NCBI GenBank assembly: GCA_963825685.1
Contig: CAWGUD010000020.1
Location: 62,001 to 126,000, forward strand
Length of the DNA: 64,000 bases
Origin: JAOUEA01 sp963825685
Lineage (GTDB): Bacteria > Actinomycetota > UBA4738 > HRBIN12
Direction of reading: 5' to 3'
Part shown: positions 34,890 through 45,200 of the stretch, piece after piece
Position numbering within the stretch: position 1 is the stretch's first letter
Layout: each line of letters starts with the position of its first letter
Notes under the pieces: generated by a model
Databases searched by the model: none
What the model was told of the DNA's origin: nothing
What the model saw: the letters and a program-made list of their open reading frames with translations, nothing else
Made by a program: the position numbers and the translations under genes

Positions 34890-35474
34890 CTAGAGGCCGG
34901 GATCCGCGCTCGGGGTCGGCGGAGGCGGCGGTGGGGGTGGCGGGGTCTCCGACGGCGTGGGAGGAGGCGTGTCCGTCGGACTCGGGGGCGGGGTCTCCGA
35001 CGGGCTCGGGGGCGGGGTCTCGGACGGGCTCGGGGGTGGGGTCTCCGCATCGGTCGTCGGCGCGGGTGATGGGACCGGCTCCGGCTGCTCCCCGTCCTCC
35101 GCCGTCTCGGCCGACTCACCGTCGGACGACCCGACGCTGGGCGCCGGAGTCGGCGTTCCCTCGGATCCTTCGACGACCGGCGGATCGGAGTCGGCGGCCA
35201 CCGGCCGCGGGATGGCGACGATCTCCGCCTCGATCACGAGCGGGTCCTGCAGGACCTCGGTCAGGTTGCGGTAGGCGGCGCGCACGCCGAGATCGGAGTC
35301 CGACGCCACCAGGCCGATCAGCAGCCCCGGCACCGCGACGAGCATCGCACCCACCCAGACCCGGGGCGTTCGGGGCGCCGGCCTGCGCACGAGGTACGCG
35401 CAGGCGAACGCCAACCCCAACCCGGCGGCGATGAAGAGCGCGTTCGCGAGATCCGCGAGTCCCCGTCCCTGCAC
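34890..35474 (-). CDS. Membrane protein with Pro-rich repeat tail
   Basis: A 194-aa protein: two membrane helices (ANALFIAAGLGLAFACAYL and VGAMLVAVPGLLIGLVAS), then an extracytoplasmic region and a C-terminal low-complexity tail of repeated ETPPPSPS/TDTPPPTPS units ending in nine prolines. The repeats show as a 24-nt imperfect tandem repeat at about 34940-35040. Divergent from glnA. Function unknown; such tails often span the cell wall. Confidence 0.65.
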   Translation of the reverse strand: MQGRGLADLANALFIAAGLGLAFACAYLVRRPAPRTPRVWVGAMLVAVPGLLIGLVASDSDLGVRAAYRNLTEVLQDPLVIEAEIVAIPRPVAADSDPPVVEGSEGTPTPAPSVGSSDGESAETAEDGEQPEPVPSPAPTTDAETPPPSPSETPPPSPSETPPPSPTDTPPPTPSETPPPPPPPPPTPSADPGL

Positions 35475-35580
35475 CCCGCGATACTACCGGCCCTCGGGTC
35501 GGTCCTCCAGGCTAGCGTTGCGCGACCGCGCAACCGAGACCACCTCCGAGAGGGCCCGCCCCGCCGGTGACACGCGGCGC

Positions 35581-35607
35581 GTAACCCAGAGTTAACGGCC
35601 AGGTAAC
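35581..35607 (+). promoter_or_regulatory. GlnR-type operator upstream of glnA
   Basis: GTAAC (35581-35585), 6 nt, TTAAC (35592-35596), 6 nt, GTAAC (35603-35607). This 11-bp periodicity of alternating GTnAC and GAAAC-like half-sites is the known actinomycete GlnR box. A TAGGCT -10 follows at 35629-35634. The box is 67 nt before the chosen glnA start. Confidence 0.72.
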
Positions 35608-35673
35608 AGCGCGGCCCGGAGTCGCCTCTAGGCTCGGTGGGACCGAGTGCCGAGCGACAAGGGGGAAGCGCGC

Positions 35674-37095
35674 GTGGCAACGCCGAAGGACGTCATCGCG
35701 ATGGCCAAGGAGCAGGGAGCCGAGATCGTCGACTTCCGGTTCACCGACCTGCCGGGTCAGGTGCAGCACCTCTCGGTGCCTGCGCACGAGCTGACCGAGG
35801 CCAAGCTCACCGACGGGCAGCCGTTCGACGGCTCGTCGATCCGTGGGTTCCAGGAGATCCAAGAGTCGGACATGCTGCTGATGCCCGACCCCGACTCCGC
35901 CTACATGGACCCGTTCACGAAGCACCCGACGTTGAACATCACGTGCTTCGTGAAGGACCCGGTGACCGGCGAGGACTACTCGCGCGACCCGCGCAACATC
36001 GCGAAGAAGGCCGAGCTGTACCTGAAGCAGACCGGCATCGCCGACCGCTCGTACTGGGGCCCCGAGGCCGAGTTCTACATCTTCGACTCGATCCGCTACG
36101 ACCAGAACGAGTTCGAGGGCTACTACCACGTCGACTCGGTGGCCGGCGCCTGGCAGACCGGCCGCGTCGAGGAAGGCGGCAACCTCGGCTACAAGCCCCG
36201 CTACAAGGGCGGGTACTTCGCCCTTCCCCCGATGGACAAGTACCAGGACCTGCGCACCGACATGGTGCTGAACCTCGAGAAGGTCGGCCTCACGATCGAG
36301 GTGCACCACCACGAGGTCGGCACCGCCGGGCAGGCCGAGATCGACATGCGCTACGACACGCTGCTCACCACGGCCGACAACGTCATGAAGTACAAGTACG
36401 TCGTCAAGAACACGGCCTACCAGGCCGGCAAGACGGTGACGTTCATGCCGAAGCCGCTGTTCATGGACAACGGCTCGGGCATGCACACGCACCAGTCGCT
36501 GTGGATGGGCGACGACAACCTGTTCTGGGACGAGGTCGGCTACGGCGGCATCAGCGACGCGGCCCGCTACTACATCGGCGGCCTGATCGCGCACGCGCCG
36601 GCGCTGCTCGCGTTCACGAACCCGACGACGAACTCCTACCGCCGGCTCGTGCCGGGCTACGAGGCCCCGATCAAGCTCGTGTACAGCCAGCGCAACCGCA
36701 GCGCCTGCGTGCGCATCCCGCTCGGCGGCAAGGGCCCGGGCGCCAAGCGCCTGGAGTTCCGCACGCCGGACCCGTCGTGCAACCCGTACCTCGCGTTCAG
36801 CGCGATGCTGATGGCCGGCATCGACGGCATCAAGAACAAGATCGAGCCGCCCGACCCGATCGACAAGGACCTGTACGACCTGCCGCCCGAGGAGCACGCG
36901 GCCGTGAAGCAGGTACCGGGGTCGCTGCTCGAGGTGCTGGGCGAGCTGGAAGCCGACCACCAGTGGCTGCTGGAGGGCGGCGTCTTCACCCAGGACGTGA
37001 TCGACACCTGGATCGAGTACAAGCGGATCGAGGAACACGACGCGGTGGCGCTGCGTCCGCACCCCTACGAGTTCGGCCTCTACTACGACGTCTGA
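35674..37095 (+). CDS. glnA: Glutamine synthetase type I
   Basis: A 473-aa GSI making glutamine from glutamate, ammonia and ATP. Motifs: FDGSSIRGFQ, GPEAEFYIFDS, HEVGTAGQAEID, GSGMHTHQSLW, and ATP/Glu site NRSACVRIP. The DLYDLPPEE block holds the Tyr that is adenylylated in GSI-beta enzymes. GTG 35674 is preferred over GTG 35647 since AGGGGGA lies 8 nt upstream and the product then starts as usual (VATPKDVIAMAKEQG). Regulated, by inference, through the GlnR box upstream. Confidence 0.95.
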   Translation: MATPKDVIAMAKEQGAEIVDFRFTDLPGQVQHLSVPAHELTEAKLTDGQPFDGSSIRGFQEIQESDMLLMPDPDSAYMDPFTKHPTLNITCFVKDPVTGEDYSRDPRNIAKKAELYLKQTGIADRSYWGPEAEFYIFDSIRYDQNEFEGYYHVDSVAGAWQTGRVEEGGNLGYKPRYKGGYFALPPMDKYQDLRTDMVLNLEKVGLTIEVHHHEVGTAGQAEIDMRYDTLLTTADNVMKYKYVVKNTAYQAGKTVTFMPKPLFMDNGSGMHTHQSLWMGDDNLFWDEVGYGGISDAARYYIGGLIAHAPALLAFTNPTTNSYRRLVPGYEAPIKLVYSQRNRSACVRIPLGGKGPGAKRLEFRTPDPSCNPYLAFSAMLMAGIDGIKNKIEPPDPIDKDLYDLPPEEHAAVKQVPGSLLEVLGELEADHQWLLEGGVFTQDVIDTWIEYKRIEEHDAVALRPHPYEFGLYYDV

Positions 37096-37132
37096 GCCGG
37101 TCGATCGCCCGGTCAGCGCCGGGACGGAACGT

Positions 37133-37176
37133 GACGAACCGAGGGCGGGCCCGTGGAGGCCCGCCCTCGGTTCGTC
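37133..37176. terminator. 19-bp perfect hairpin, bidirectional terminator
   Basis: Arms 37133-37151 and 37158-37176 are perfect complements around CGTGGA. It lies between the glnA stop (37095) and the dhaK stop (37194) on opposite strands and is the strongest hairpin in the window. Confidence 0.75.
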
Positions 37177-37193
37177 TCAGAGCCCGACGGTGG

Positions 37194-38190
37194 CTAGAAG
37201 ACCCGTGAGGCGACCTCGGCCGGAGCAGCGAACAACGACACGAGCTCGTCGTCGAGCTTCACGAGCGTCACCGAGCAGCCCGCCATGTCGAGCGACGTGC
37301 AGTACTCGCCGACGTAGCTGCGTCCGACGTTGATCCCTCGTGACGCGAGCTGGTCGTGGGCACGGCCGTAGAGCAGGTACAGCTCGCTGATCGGCGTGCC
37401 ACCGAGCCCGTTGATCATCAGCGCGACGTCGTCGCCCTTGTTGAACGGAAGGTCCGACGCGGTCGCCTCGACGAGCTCGTCGACGATCGCGTTGGCGTCG
37501 GCGAGCTTCTCGCGGCGGCGGCCCGGCTCGCCGTGGATGCCGACGCCCATCTCCATCTCGTCCTCGCCGAGGTCGAAGAGCGGCGACCCCTTGGCGGGCG
37601 GCGTGCACGACGTGAGCGCCATGCCCATCGTGCGGGTGACCGAGTTCACCCGATCACCCAGCGCGACCAGGTCGTCGAGCTCCGCCCCCTGCTCGGACGC
37701 CGCGCCCACGGCCTTGATGACGAAGAAGTTCCCGGCGACGCCGCGCCGCCCGACCGTCCAGGTGGAGTCCTTCACGGCGACGTCGTCGTCGACGATCACC
37801 GTCCCGATCCGGATGCCCTCGGCGTCGGCCATCTCGGCGCCCATCTCGAACGCCATGCGGTCGCCGGTGTAGTTGTTGATCAGGTGGAGCACGCCCTTCG
37901 CGCGAGTTGAGCAGCTTGGTGGTCTCGAGCACGTAGTCCATCGGCGGGGCCGCGAACACGTCGCCCGGGCACGCGGCGTCGAGCATGCCCTTGCCCACGA
38001 TCATCACGTGGGCGGGCTCGTGCCCCGATCCCGAGCCCTGGACGATCGAGACCTTCGCGTCGCTCGGCGCGTCGGTCCGCATGATCAGGTTGTACTCGGG
38101 CACGTACTTCAGCGTGTCCGGGTTGGCGAGCGCGATCCCCTTGAGCATCTCGGGGACGAACTCCTTCGGGTCGTTGACGAACTTCTTCAC
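37194..38190 (-). CDS. dhaK: Dihydroxyacetone kinase subunit DhaK, one frameshift
   Basis: About 332 aa. KKFVNDPKEFVPEML at the start, then VSIVQGSGSGHEPAHVMIVGKGMLDAACPGDVFAAPP, NNYTGDRMAFEMG, and GVGIHGEPGRR, where the His covalently binds dihydroxyacetone. The frame breaks near 37907 in a CGCGCG run. The GTG at 38190 overlaps the dhaL stop and follows GGAGGGA. Works with DhaL; phosphate normally comes from PTS through DhaM, which is not seen here. Confidence 0.88.
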
Positions 38191-38848
38191 GACGTTCCCT
38201 CCTTCGACTCGTCGGCCGCCCAGGCGTCGGCGACCTGCTCGAACATGAGCGCGACGGCGACCGCCCCCGCGTCCAGCGTTCCGATGCTGCGTTCGCCGGT
38301 GTACGCGGCCCGGCCGCGCTTGGCGATCATCTCGGTGGTGGCGTCCGCCCGCTCGCGAGCCGTGGTGGCCGCCTTCCGGATCGCGGCCCCCGCGGTCGTC
38401 CCCGTCGGCGAGCGCCTGCTCGAGCTCGTCGACGGCCGGCTCGAGCGCATCGAGCAGGGTCTTGTCACCCAGGTCGGAGTTCCCCCGCTTCTTGATGCCC
38501 TCGATCGCCGCGCGGAGCATCGCGATCACGTCGTCGGCCGTGAGCTCGGTCTTGCCGGCGGCCACGGCCCCGGCGCGCAGGAACCCCGTGCCCCACAGCG
38601 GCCCGGAGGTGCCCGCCGACGCGGCTGGTGATCACGACCGCGATCTTCTTCAGGAACGTCCCGATGTCGTCGCGATCGAAGGCATCGAAGTCGGCCAGCA
38701 CCAGCTCGAAGCCGCGCGCCATCGAGTACCCGAAGTCGCCGTCACCCACGACCGCGTCCAGGTCCCCGAAGTACTTCTCGTTGTCGACCGCGGTCTGCGC
38801 GATCGTCCGCACGACCAGCTCGACACCCTCAAAGCTCGAGTCCGCCAT
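38187..38848 (-). CDS. dhaL: Dihydroxyacetone kinase subunit DhaL, two frameshifts
   Basis: About 220 aa. MADSSFEGVELVVRTIAQTA, NEKYFGDLDAVVGDGDFGYSMARGF (the ADP-binding aspartates, VGDGDFG), then GNSDLGDKTLLDALEPA and ATTEMIAKRGRAAYTGERSIGTLDAGA. Frame changes near 38625 and 38390. A perfect GAGGAGGTG precedes the ATG at 38848. In PTS-type systems DhaL carries ADP/ATP as a cofactor rephosphorylated by DhaM. Confidence 0.85.
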
Positions 38849-38866
38849 CCACACCTCCTCGATCGC

Positions 38867-39664
38867 TCATTCGCCGGACATGCTCCCGGCCGCCAGACAC
38901 GCCAGCAGGTCCCCGAGGGCGACGTAGCCCTCGGGCTCGGGGATGCCCCCACGGTTGGACAACACCTTCGTGCGCTCCCCGTCCGGCTCACCGAGGGAGG
39001 ACACGACGAGGACCGCTTCGGAGAAGTCCTCGTGTTCCGTGTAGCTGCTCGCCGTGACGACGCAGGTCAAGCCGGCGCCGGCTGCCGCGAGGAGTCCGTT
39101 GCGGGAGTCCTCGATCACGAGCGCCTCGTTCGCGGGCCACGCCGAGCCGCTCCACCGCGAGCTCGTAGATGTCGGGGGCCGGCTTCTTCCGGGCGACCAC
39201 GTCGCCGGCGAGCACCAACGCGAACCGCGCCGCGTGCTCCGCACCCACGACGTGCTCGAGCACGGCCCGGACCGACGCCTCCGACGAGGTCGACGCAACC
39301 CCCAGGTCCCACCCCGCGTCGAGCGCCGCCGCGACGATCCGGGCCACGCCCGGCCGTCCGGGCAGGCGGCCGGCCGCGACCATCTCCGTGTAGATCTCGG
39401 TCTTGCGACGGTGCCAGTCGGCCACCGCCGCCTTCTGGCCGTCGGGATCGGTGGGCAGGCCGGCGTCGCGCGACGAAGTCGTCGGTGAGGAGGCTCGATC
39501 ATGCGTTCCTTGCCGCCGGCGATCGCGAGCTTCTCGCCGTACTCCTCCTCGGACCAACGCACGGGCAGGCCGAACTCCTCGAACATCTGGTTGAACGCCG
39601 GCAGATGGCCGTAGCGCTCGGTGTCGGCGAGCACGCCGTCGCAGTCGAAGATCAGGGCGGTCAC
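38867..39664 (-). CDS. HAD-superfamily hydrolase (CbbY/beta-PGM-like), frameshifted
   Basis: About 266 aa. Nucleophile motif LIFDCDGVLADTERYGH, cap region with WSEEEYGEKL, motif II VASTSSEASVRAVLEH, Lys in VVARKKPAPDIYELA and motif IV region NEALVIEDSRNGLLAA. Breaks near 39470 and 39135; the latter is repaired by restoring GC in GGCC, giving GVAPANEAL. Probably dephosphorylates a sugar or polyol phosphate. GTG start at 39664 overlaps the aldolase stop. Confidence 0.82.
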   Translation of the reverse strand: MTALIFDCDGVLADTERYGHLPAFNQMFEEFGLPVRWSEEEYGEKLAIAGGKERMIEPPHRRLRRATPACPPIPTARRRRWPTGTVARPRSTRRWSRPAACPDGRAWPGSSRRRSTRGGTWGLRRPRRRRRSGPCSSTSWVRSTRRGSRWCSPATWSPGRSRPPTSTSSRWSGSAWPANEALVIEDSRNGLLAAAGAGLTCVVTASSYTEHEDFSEAVLVVSSLGEPDGERTKVLSNRGGIPEPEGYVALGDLLACLAAGSMSGE

Positions 39665-40524
39665 CAGGCCTTGCCCTCGCTCCCGAACCGACGGATGTGA
39701 TCCTGGGCCATCTCGACGACGTCGGCCCGCACGTGCGTGAACAGCGAGGGAGGGTCCCACCTGTCGGCGGCCTCGGCCTCGCGCAGGAACTCCAGGTTGG
39801 AGCGCATGTACACGCGCTTCAGCGCCGTCGAGATGTTCACCTTGGCGCAGCCGCGCGCGATCAGGTCGGAGAACTGCGCGTCGGTCATGCCGCTGCCGCC
39901 GTGGAGCGCGATCGGGATCGGCTCGGCGTCCACGATGTCGGAGACCCGCTGCGCGTCGAGCGTCGGCTCGGCCGCGTACATGCCGTGCGCGTTCCCGATC
40001 GCCGGTGCGAAGCAGTCGACACCGGTCGCAGCGGATGAACGTCCAGCGCCACCTCGAGCGACTGGCGGGCCGACTCCTCGTCGGAGCCGACGTCGTCCTC
40101 GACACCCTTGATGCCCTCGATCTCGCCTTCCACGTGCGCGCCCTGTCGGTGCGCCTGCGCCACCACCTCTTTCGTCTGGCGCTGGTTCTCCTCGACAGGC
40201 AGCGCCGAGGCATCGAACAGCACGGAGTTCCAGCCGGCCTCGAGGCACGACGGTGATGACCTCGCGCTCGGGGCAGTGGTCGAGGTGCAGGGTGACCGGC
40301 ACCTCGATGCCGCCGTCATCGAGCGCCACATCGCCGAAGAGCACGTCGCGTCCGATCGACTTCACCGTCTTGACCGACGTCTGGACGATCACCGGCGCCC
40401 GGAGCTCGACGGCGGCGGCGAGGACGGCCTCGAGCGTGAGGTCGTTGACGATGTTGAACGCCGCCACGCCGTAGCGTTCCTCGAAGGCGCGGTCGAGCAT
40501 GTCCTTCAGCGAGACGACAGGCAC
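39661..40524 (-). CDS. Class II (zinc) aldolase, fructose/tagatose-bisphosphate type, two frameshifts
   Basis: About 288 aa. N-terminus VVSLKDMLDRAFEERYGVAAFNI, zinc His in TLHLDHCPE, AGWNSVLFDASALP, EGEIEGIKGVED, then AIGNAHGMYAAEPTLD and IALHGGSGM. Breaks near 40250 and 40025; the second fits loss of one CG in CTGCGACCGG. It would release DHAP or a related triose, which suits the dhaKL genes downstream. GTG at 40524 with GAGGGAG before it. Substrate may be a sugar other than fructose-1,6-bisphosphate. Confidence 0.82.
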   Translation of the reverse strand: MPVVSLKDMLDRAFEERYGVAAFNIVNDLTLEAVLAAAVELRAPVIVQTSVKTVKSIGRDVLFGDVALDDGGIEVPVTLHLDHCPEREVITVVPRGRLELRAVRCLGAACRGEPAPDERGGGAGAPTGRARGRRDRGHQGCRGRRRLRRGVGPPVARGGAGRSSAATGVDCFAPAIGNAHGMYAAEPTLDAQRVSDIVDAEPIPIALHGGSGMTDAQFSDLIARGCAKVNISTALKRVYMRSNLEFLREAEAADRWDPPSLFTHVRADVVEMAQDHIRRFGSEGKAW

Positions 40525-40616
40525 GGAGCTCCCTCCGGGAGGTCGATCGCCCAGGCTAGGAGGGCCGCACGCCGAGGCATCGGGGAGACCACCCGTTGGA
40601 GCGATGGGGGGTTTCC

Positions 40617-42075
40617 CTACCCCGCGAGGCGCTCGCGCGCCCGGGCCACGGCCTGGGTGCGGTTCTGCGCACCGAGCTTGCGCAGGATCGAGCCGACGTG
40701 CTTCTCGACGGTCTTCACCGAGATCGTGAGCGCCGCCGCGATCTCGCGGTCCGTCGAGCCCCGCTCAAGGAGCGCGAGCACCTGGCGCTCGCGGTCGGTG
40801 AGGCCGTGGGCGTCGTCGACGCCGTTGAGATGGGAATGGAGCCGCTCGACCGCGACCCCGGACACCACCATCTCGCCGCGAGACGCGGCGCGCACCGCCC
40901 TGACCAACTCGACCTCTGACGCTTCCTTGCCGATGTAGCCGCGGGCTCCCGCACGGAACGCTCCGGCGACCAGGTCGTCGCTGGCGAACGCGGTCAGCGC
41001 CACGATGCTCGCCGTCGCGTCTTCGGCCCTGATGCGCGCGATCGCGTCGATCCCGTCACCGTCGAGCATCTGCAGGTCCATGAGCACCACGTCGGGGCGC
41101 AGCTTCCGCCACTCGAGGATCGCCTGCTCCCCCGATCCCGCCTCGCCGACGACGCGCAACGCGGGATCGGACCGCGACAGGAGGCGGGCGATGCCGGCCC
41201 TCGTCATCGCGTGGTCGTCGACCACGAGGACCCGCACGGGCTGCGTGGGCCGGTCCGCATCGTCCGCCGTCTCGGACGCCGACGGGATCCAGGCGCGGAT
41301 CCTGGTGCCCCATCCCGGCGTCGACTCGAGCTCGAGCGTGCCGCCGAGCAACCGAGCCCGCTCGGCCATCCCGCCGAGACCGAGCGCGTGCGCCTCCCCG
41401 TCCTCGACGACCTGTGCCCGATCGAATCCGGCGCCGTCGTCCTGCACGAGCAGGCTGACGCCCGTGGGCGAGTACACGAGCCCGACCCTGACCGAGGTCG
41501 CCCGCGCGTGGCGGATCGCGTTGGTCAGCGCCTCCTGGGCGATCCGGAACAACGTGTGGGCGACGTCGGGATCGGGCACCACTCGGCGTGCCCGCCGTCA
41601 CGAGGCGCGAGCCTCGAGCGCGCCCGTGCGGTTCGCCCACGCGATCTCGAGCTCGAGGGCCTCTTCGAGCGAGCGGCCTTCCAAGGGTGACGGCGCGAGC
41701 CCGAGCACGCTGCGCCTCGTCTCCTCGAAGACCACCTCGGCGGCGGCGCGCGCCTCGGCCAGCGCGGCCGTCGCCTCGTCGGGACGGCCCTCGAGCGATC
41801 GAACCCTGCGGCCTCCGGATCTGCAGCAGGACCGACACGAGGCCCCTGCGCGACCGTGTCGTGCACCTCGCGCGCCATGCGGTTGCGCTCGGCCGCCGCG
41901 GCCTCGGCCCGAGCCTCCGATTCCGCCGCCTCGTGCAGGCGGGCGTTCGTGATCGCGATCGCGGCGTGCTTGGCGAACAGCTCGAGCAGCTCGGCATCCT
42001 CGTGGGCGAACACGCGGTCGGGATCGCGGGTGAACACCACGCAGGAACCGACGATCGACCCCCGCCCTGAGTCAC
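40617..42075 (-). CDS. Single-chain GAF-histidine kinase-receiver-LuxR protein, frameshifted, 5' end unclear
   Basis: From the N-terminal side: the last 45 residues of a GAF domain (GSCVVFTRDPDRVFAHEDAE), HisKA_3 H-box MAREVHDTVAQG, a HATPase (AQEALTNAIRHARAT, LVQDDGAGFD, GLGGMAERARLLGG), then without any stop a receiver (VLVVDDHAMTRAGIARLL, DVVLMDLQMLDGDG) and a LuxR HTH (LTDRERQVLALLERGSTDREI). The kinase part is broken near 41815 and 41585, but HATPase through HTH (40617-41582) is one open frame. The GAF domain is truncated where the repeat region at 42080 starts; no start codon is evident. Confidence 0.7.
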
Positions 42076-42079
42076 GTGA

Positions 42080-42185
42080 AGGCCGGGTTCCGACCGAGGC
42101 CGGGTTCCACGAGGCCGGGGCCGGACGACAGATGTTCCGGAAGCCATGTTCCACATCGTGGGATCGCGGTCCCACGATGTGGAAC
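42080..42185. repeat. Direct repeats plus 38-bp palindrome upstream of the sensor gene
   Basis: AGGCCGGGTTCC occurs at 42080-42091 and 42097-42108 (17-bp period). Next to it, GTTCCACATCGTGGGA (42148-42163) and its exact complement (42170-42185) flank TCGCGG. It lies between the truncated sensor gene and the divergent cyclase gene. Half-sites of the TTCCACATCGTGG kind resemble IclR-type operators, but a terminator or recombination scar is equally possible. Confidence 0.5.
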
Positions 42186-42266
42186 GACGTCTAACGGACC
42201 CGACCCGACTCAGGCTGCCCTCTGCCAAGGCCCGCAGCGGCACTCGCCCCGGCGTAGGCTTCGCGG

Positions 42267-45200
42267 ATGCACAGCTGTGGGTCCTGCGGCGGTGAGAATC
42301 CCGAGAACGCGAAGTTCTGCCTGCACTGCGGGGCCGCGATCGAGGAGACCGCGGCCCCCGCGCGCATGGAGCGCAAGTACGCGACCGCGCTCTTCGCCGA
42401 CCTGGTCGGCTCGACCACGCTCGCCGAGCAGCAGGACCCCGAGATCGTGCAGTCGGTGGTGGGTCGCACGTTCGACCGGCTCTCGGCCGAGATCGAGCGC
42501 TACGGGGGCCATCTCGAGAAGTTCATGGGCGACGCGGTGCTCGCCGTGTTCGGCATCCCGAGGTCCCACGAGGACGACCCCGAGCGGGCGGTGCGCGCGG
42601 CCCTCGAGATGCTCGCGGTGCTGTCCGAGCTGAACCGGGGATTCGTCGACCGAGGGCAAGCCACAGCTCGCGATGCGCATCGGCATCGAGGCGGGCGAGG
42701 TGCTCGTCGACCTCGAGCGCGCCACCGGTTCACGCGACCGCATGCTCACCGGCGACGCGGTGAACGTCGCCGCTCGCCTGCAGTCCGCCGCCGAGCCCGG
42801 GCACATCGTGGTCGGGCCGAGCGTGTACGCCGCCGTGAAGGACGTGATCGAGCTCACCGAACTGACGCCGCTCACCCTGAAGGGCAAGGCCGAGCCGGTT
42901 CCCGCATGGAACGCGCTGTCCGTGCCCGCGAAACGCCGTGGGGAGCGCCCCGCCCTGGGCCTGCAGTCGACGCTGATCGGCCGCGACGAGGAGCTCACGG
43001 TGCTCAAGCAGACGCTGCACCGGGTCGAGTCCGAGGGACGGCCTGCGCTCGTCACCCTGATCGGTCCGGCCGGCGTCGGGAAGTCACGGCTCGTCCGCGA
43101 GCTCGTCGACGCACGTCGAGGGCCTGCCGCAGACGTTCTACTGGCGCGCGGGCCGATGCATGGCGTACGGCAACACCTCGTACTCCGCGCTCGCCGACGC
43201 CGTGAAGGCCCACTGCGAGGTGCTCGAGGACGACCCGGCCGACGTCGCGCTCGAGAAGACGACCCGGGCGGTCGTGGAGCTGTTCGGCGACGACGAGCTG
43301 GCCCCGCTGCTCGCGGCGCTCGTCACCGCCGCGGACCGCGTCCACTCCCGGGAGAGCCTGTTCGAGGCGTGGCGGCGCTTCCTCGAACGCATGGCCGCGC
43401 GCTACCCGCTGGTGCTCGTGCTCGAGGACATCCACTGGGCCGACGACGGGCTGCTGGACTTCATCGAGCACGCGGCCGACTGGACGCAGGGGCCGGTGAT
43501 GCTGCTCACGCTCGCGCGCCCCGAGCTCCTCGAACGACGCCCGACGTGGGGCGGCGGCAAGCGGAACGCGGCGTCGATCTACCTCGAGCCGCTCACGCCC
43601 GACGAGGACGCCGCGATGGTCGACGACCTGCTGCCGGGCGCGATCTCCGACGAGCTGCGCAAGCTGATCGTGGACCGGGCCGAGGGCAACCCGCTGTACA
43701 CCGAGGAGATCGTGCGGATGCTGATCGACCGCGGGGTGATCCGCGCCACGGAGGCGAGCCGCTGGGAGGTCGCGGCCACCGTCGCCGACGTCGACGTGCC
43801 CCGCTCGATCCAGGGGCTGATCGCCGCGCGCCTCGACGGGCTTGCCCGACGACGAGAAGGCGCTGCTGCAGGACGCGTCCGTGATCGGAAGGACCTTCTG
43901 GCTGGGATCGGTCGCCTCGCTCACGGGCCTGGCCCCCGGCGTCGCACCGCGAGGCGCTCGGCCGGCTGCGCGTGAAGGAGCTGATCGTGCCGCACGAGCC
44001 GTCGAGCTTCCGCGACGAGCCGGAGTTCTCGTTCCATCACTCGCTGCTTGCGCGACGGCGCCTACGACTCGCTGCCGAAGTCGCTGCGCGCGACCAAGCA
44101 CGAGGCGGTCGCCGCATGGGCCGCCGAGCGCGCCGGCGACCGGGTCGACGAGATCGCCGAGCTGATCGCGACCCACCGGCTCGAGGCCTCGCGCTACCGC
44201 GAGGAGCTCGGCGAGACCGGTCCCGAGCTGCAGGCGGCGGCCCGACAGGCGTTCGAGTGGGCACGCGCGGCGGGCGGCGCGCCTCGGCGCTGTGGCAACC
44301 GGCCGAGGCCCAGCGTTGGCTCCGCCAGGCGCTCGAGCTGGCGGACGCCGCCGATGCCTCGACGAGCGAGCGGATCGCGATCCTGCGCGACAGCACGAAG
44401 GATGTGTACCTCGATGTGATCACCGCCACAGGCGCGGAGCCGTCGGTCCGCGAGCTGCTCGCGCTGGCCCGGTCGGCGGGCGATCGTCGCAGCGAGGGGT
44501 ACGCCCTGACGCGCCTCGGCATCATCGCGTTCGAGCAGGGTGACGACGACGCGATCTGGACGGACCTCGACGCCGCCATCGAGGCCCTCGAACCGCTCGG
44601 CGACAGCCCCGAGCTCGCCGACGCCCTGCGCATCAGCGGCTGGGTGCGTTGGCGACGCGGGACTCGCGACCGACGCCGAGCTCGTGCTGCGCCGTGCGAT
44701 CGAGATCGCCACCGAGGATCGACGCCCCCGTCACGCTCGCCGAGGCCACGATGGACCTCGCGATCACCGTGTCGATGCTCGCACGTGGCGACGAGGCGAT
44801 CGCCACGATCGAGGAGGCCCGCCGCCTGGCGACGGCGTGCGGCGATCTCAACGTGCTGATGCGCCTGAACAACAACTACCCGTCGACCATCGAGACGTGG
44901 ACGTCGGACTTCACGCGATCGCGCGACTTCCTGCTCGAGGGCCTGGAGCTCGCTCGCAAGGCGGGCGTGCGCACGAACGTCGGCTGGCTGCTCGGCAGCC
45001 TCGGCGACAACACCTCGATCATCGGGGACATGCGCGAGGCCGAACGCTACCAACGGGAAGCGATCGAGGAAGCGCGAGCGATGGAGACCGGACCGCTGCT
45101 GGGGATGCGATTGAACGGCCTCGCCTGGACGTTGGTGCATCAGGGCAGGCTCGAGCGATGCGAGGAGATCCTCGACGAGGCCATGGAACTCGGGCGAGCC

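Noticed and set aside
34930..35050. 24-nt tandem repeats as a regulatory repeat array
   Set aside because: They encode the Pro-rich tail of a membrane protein in frame.
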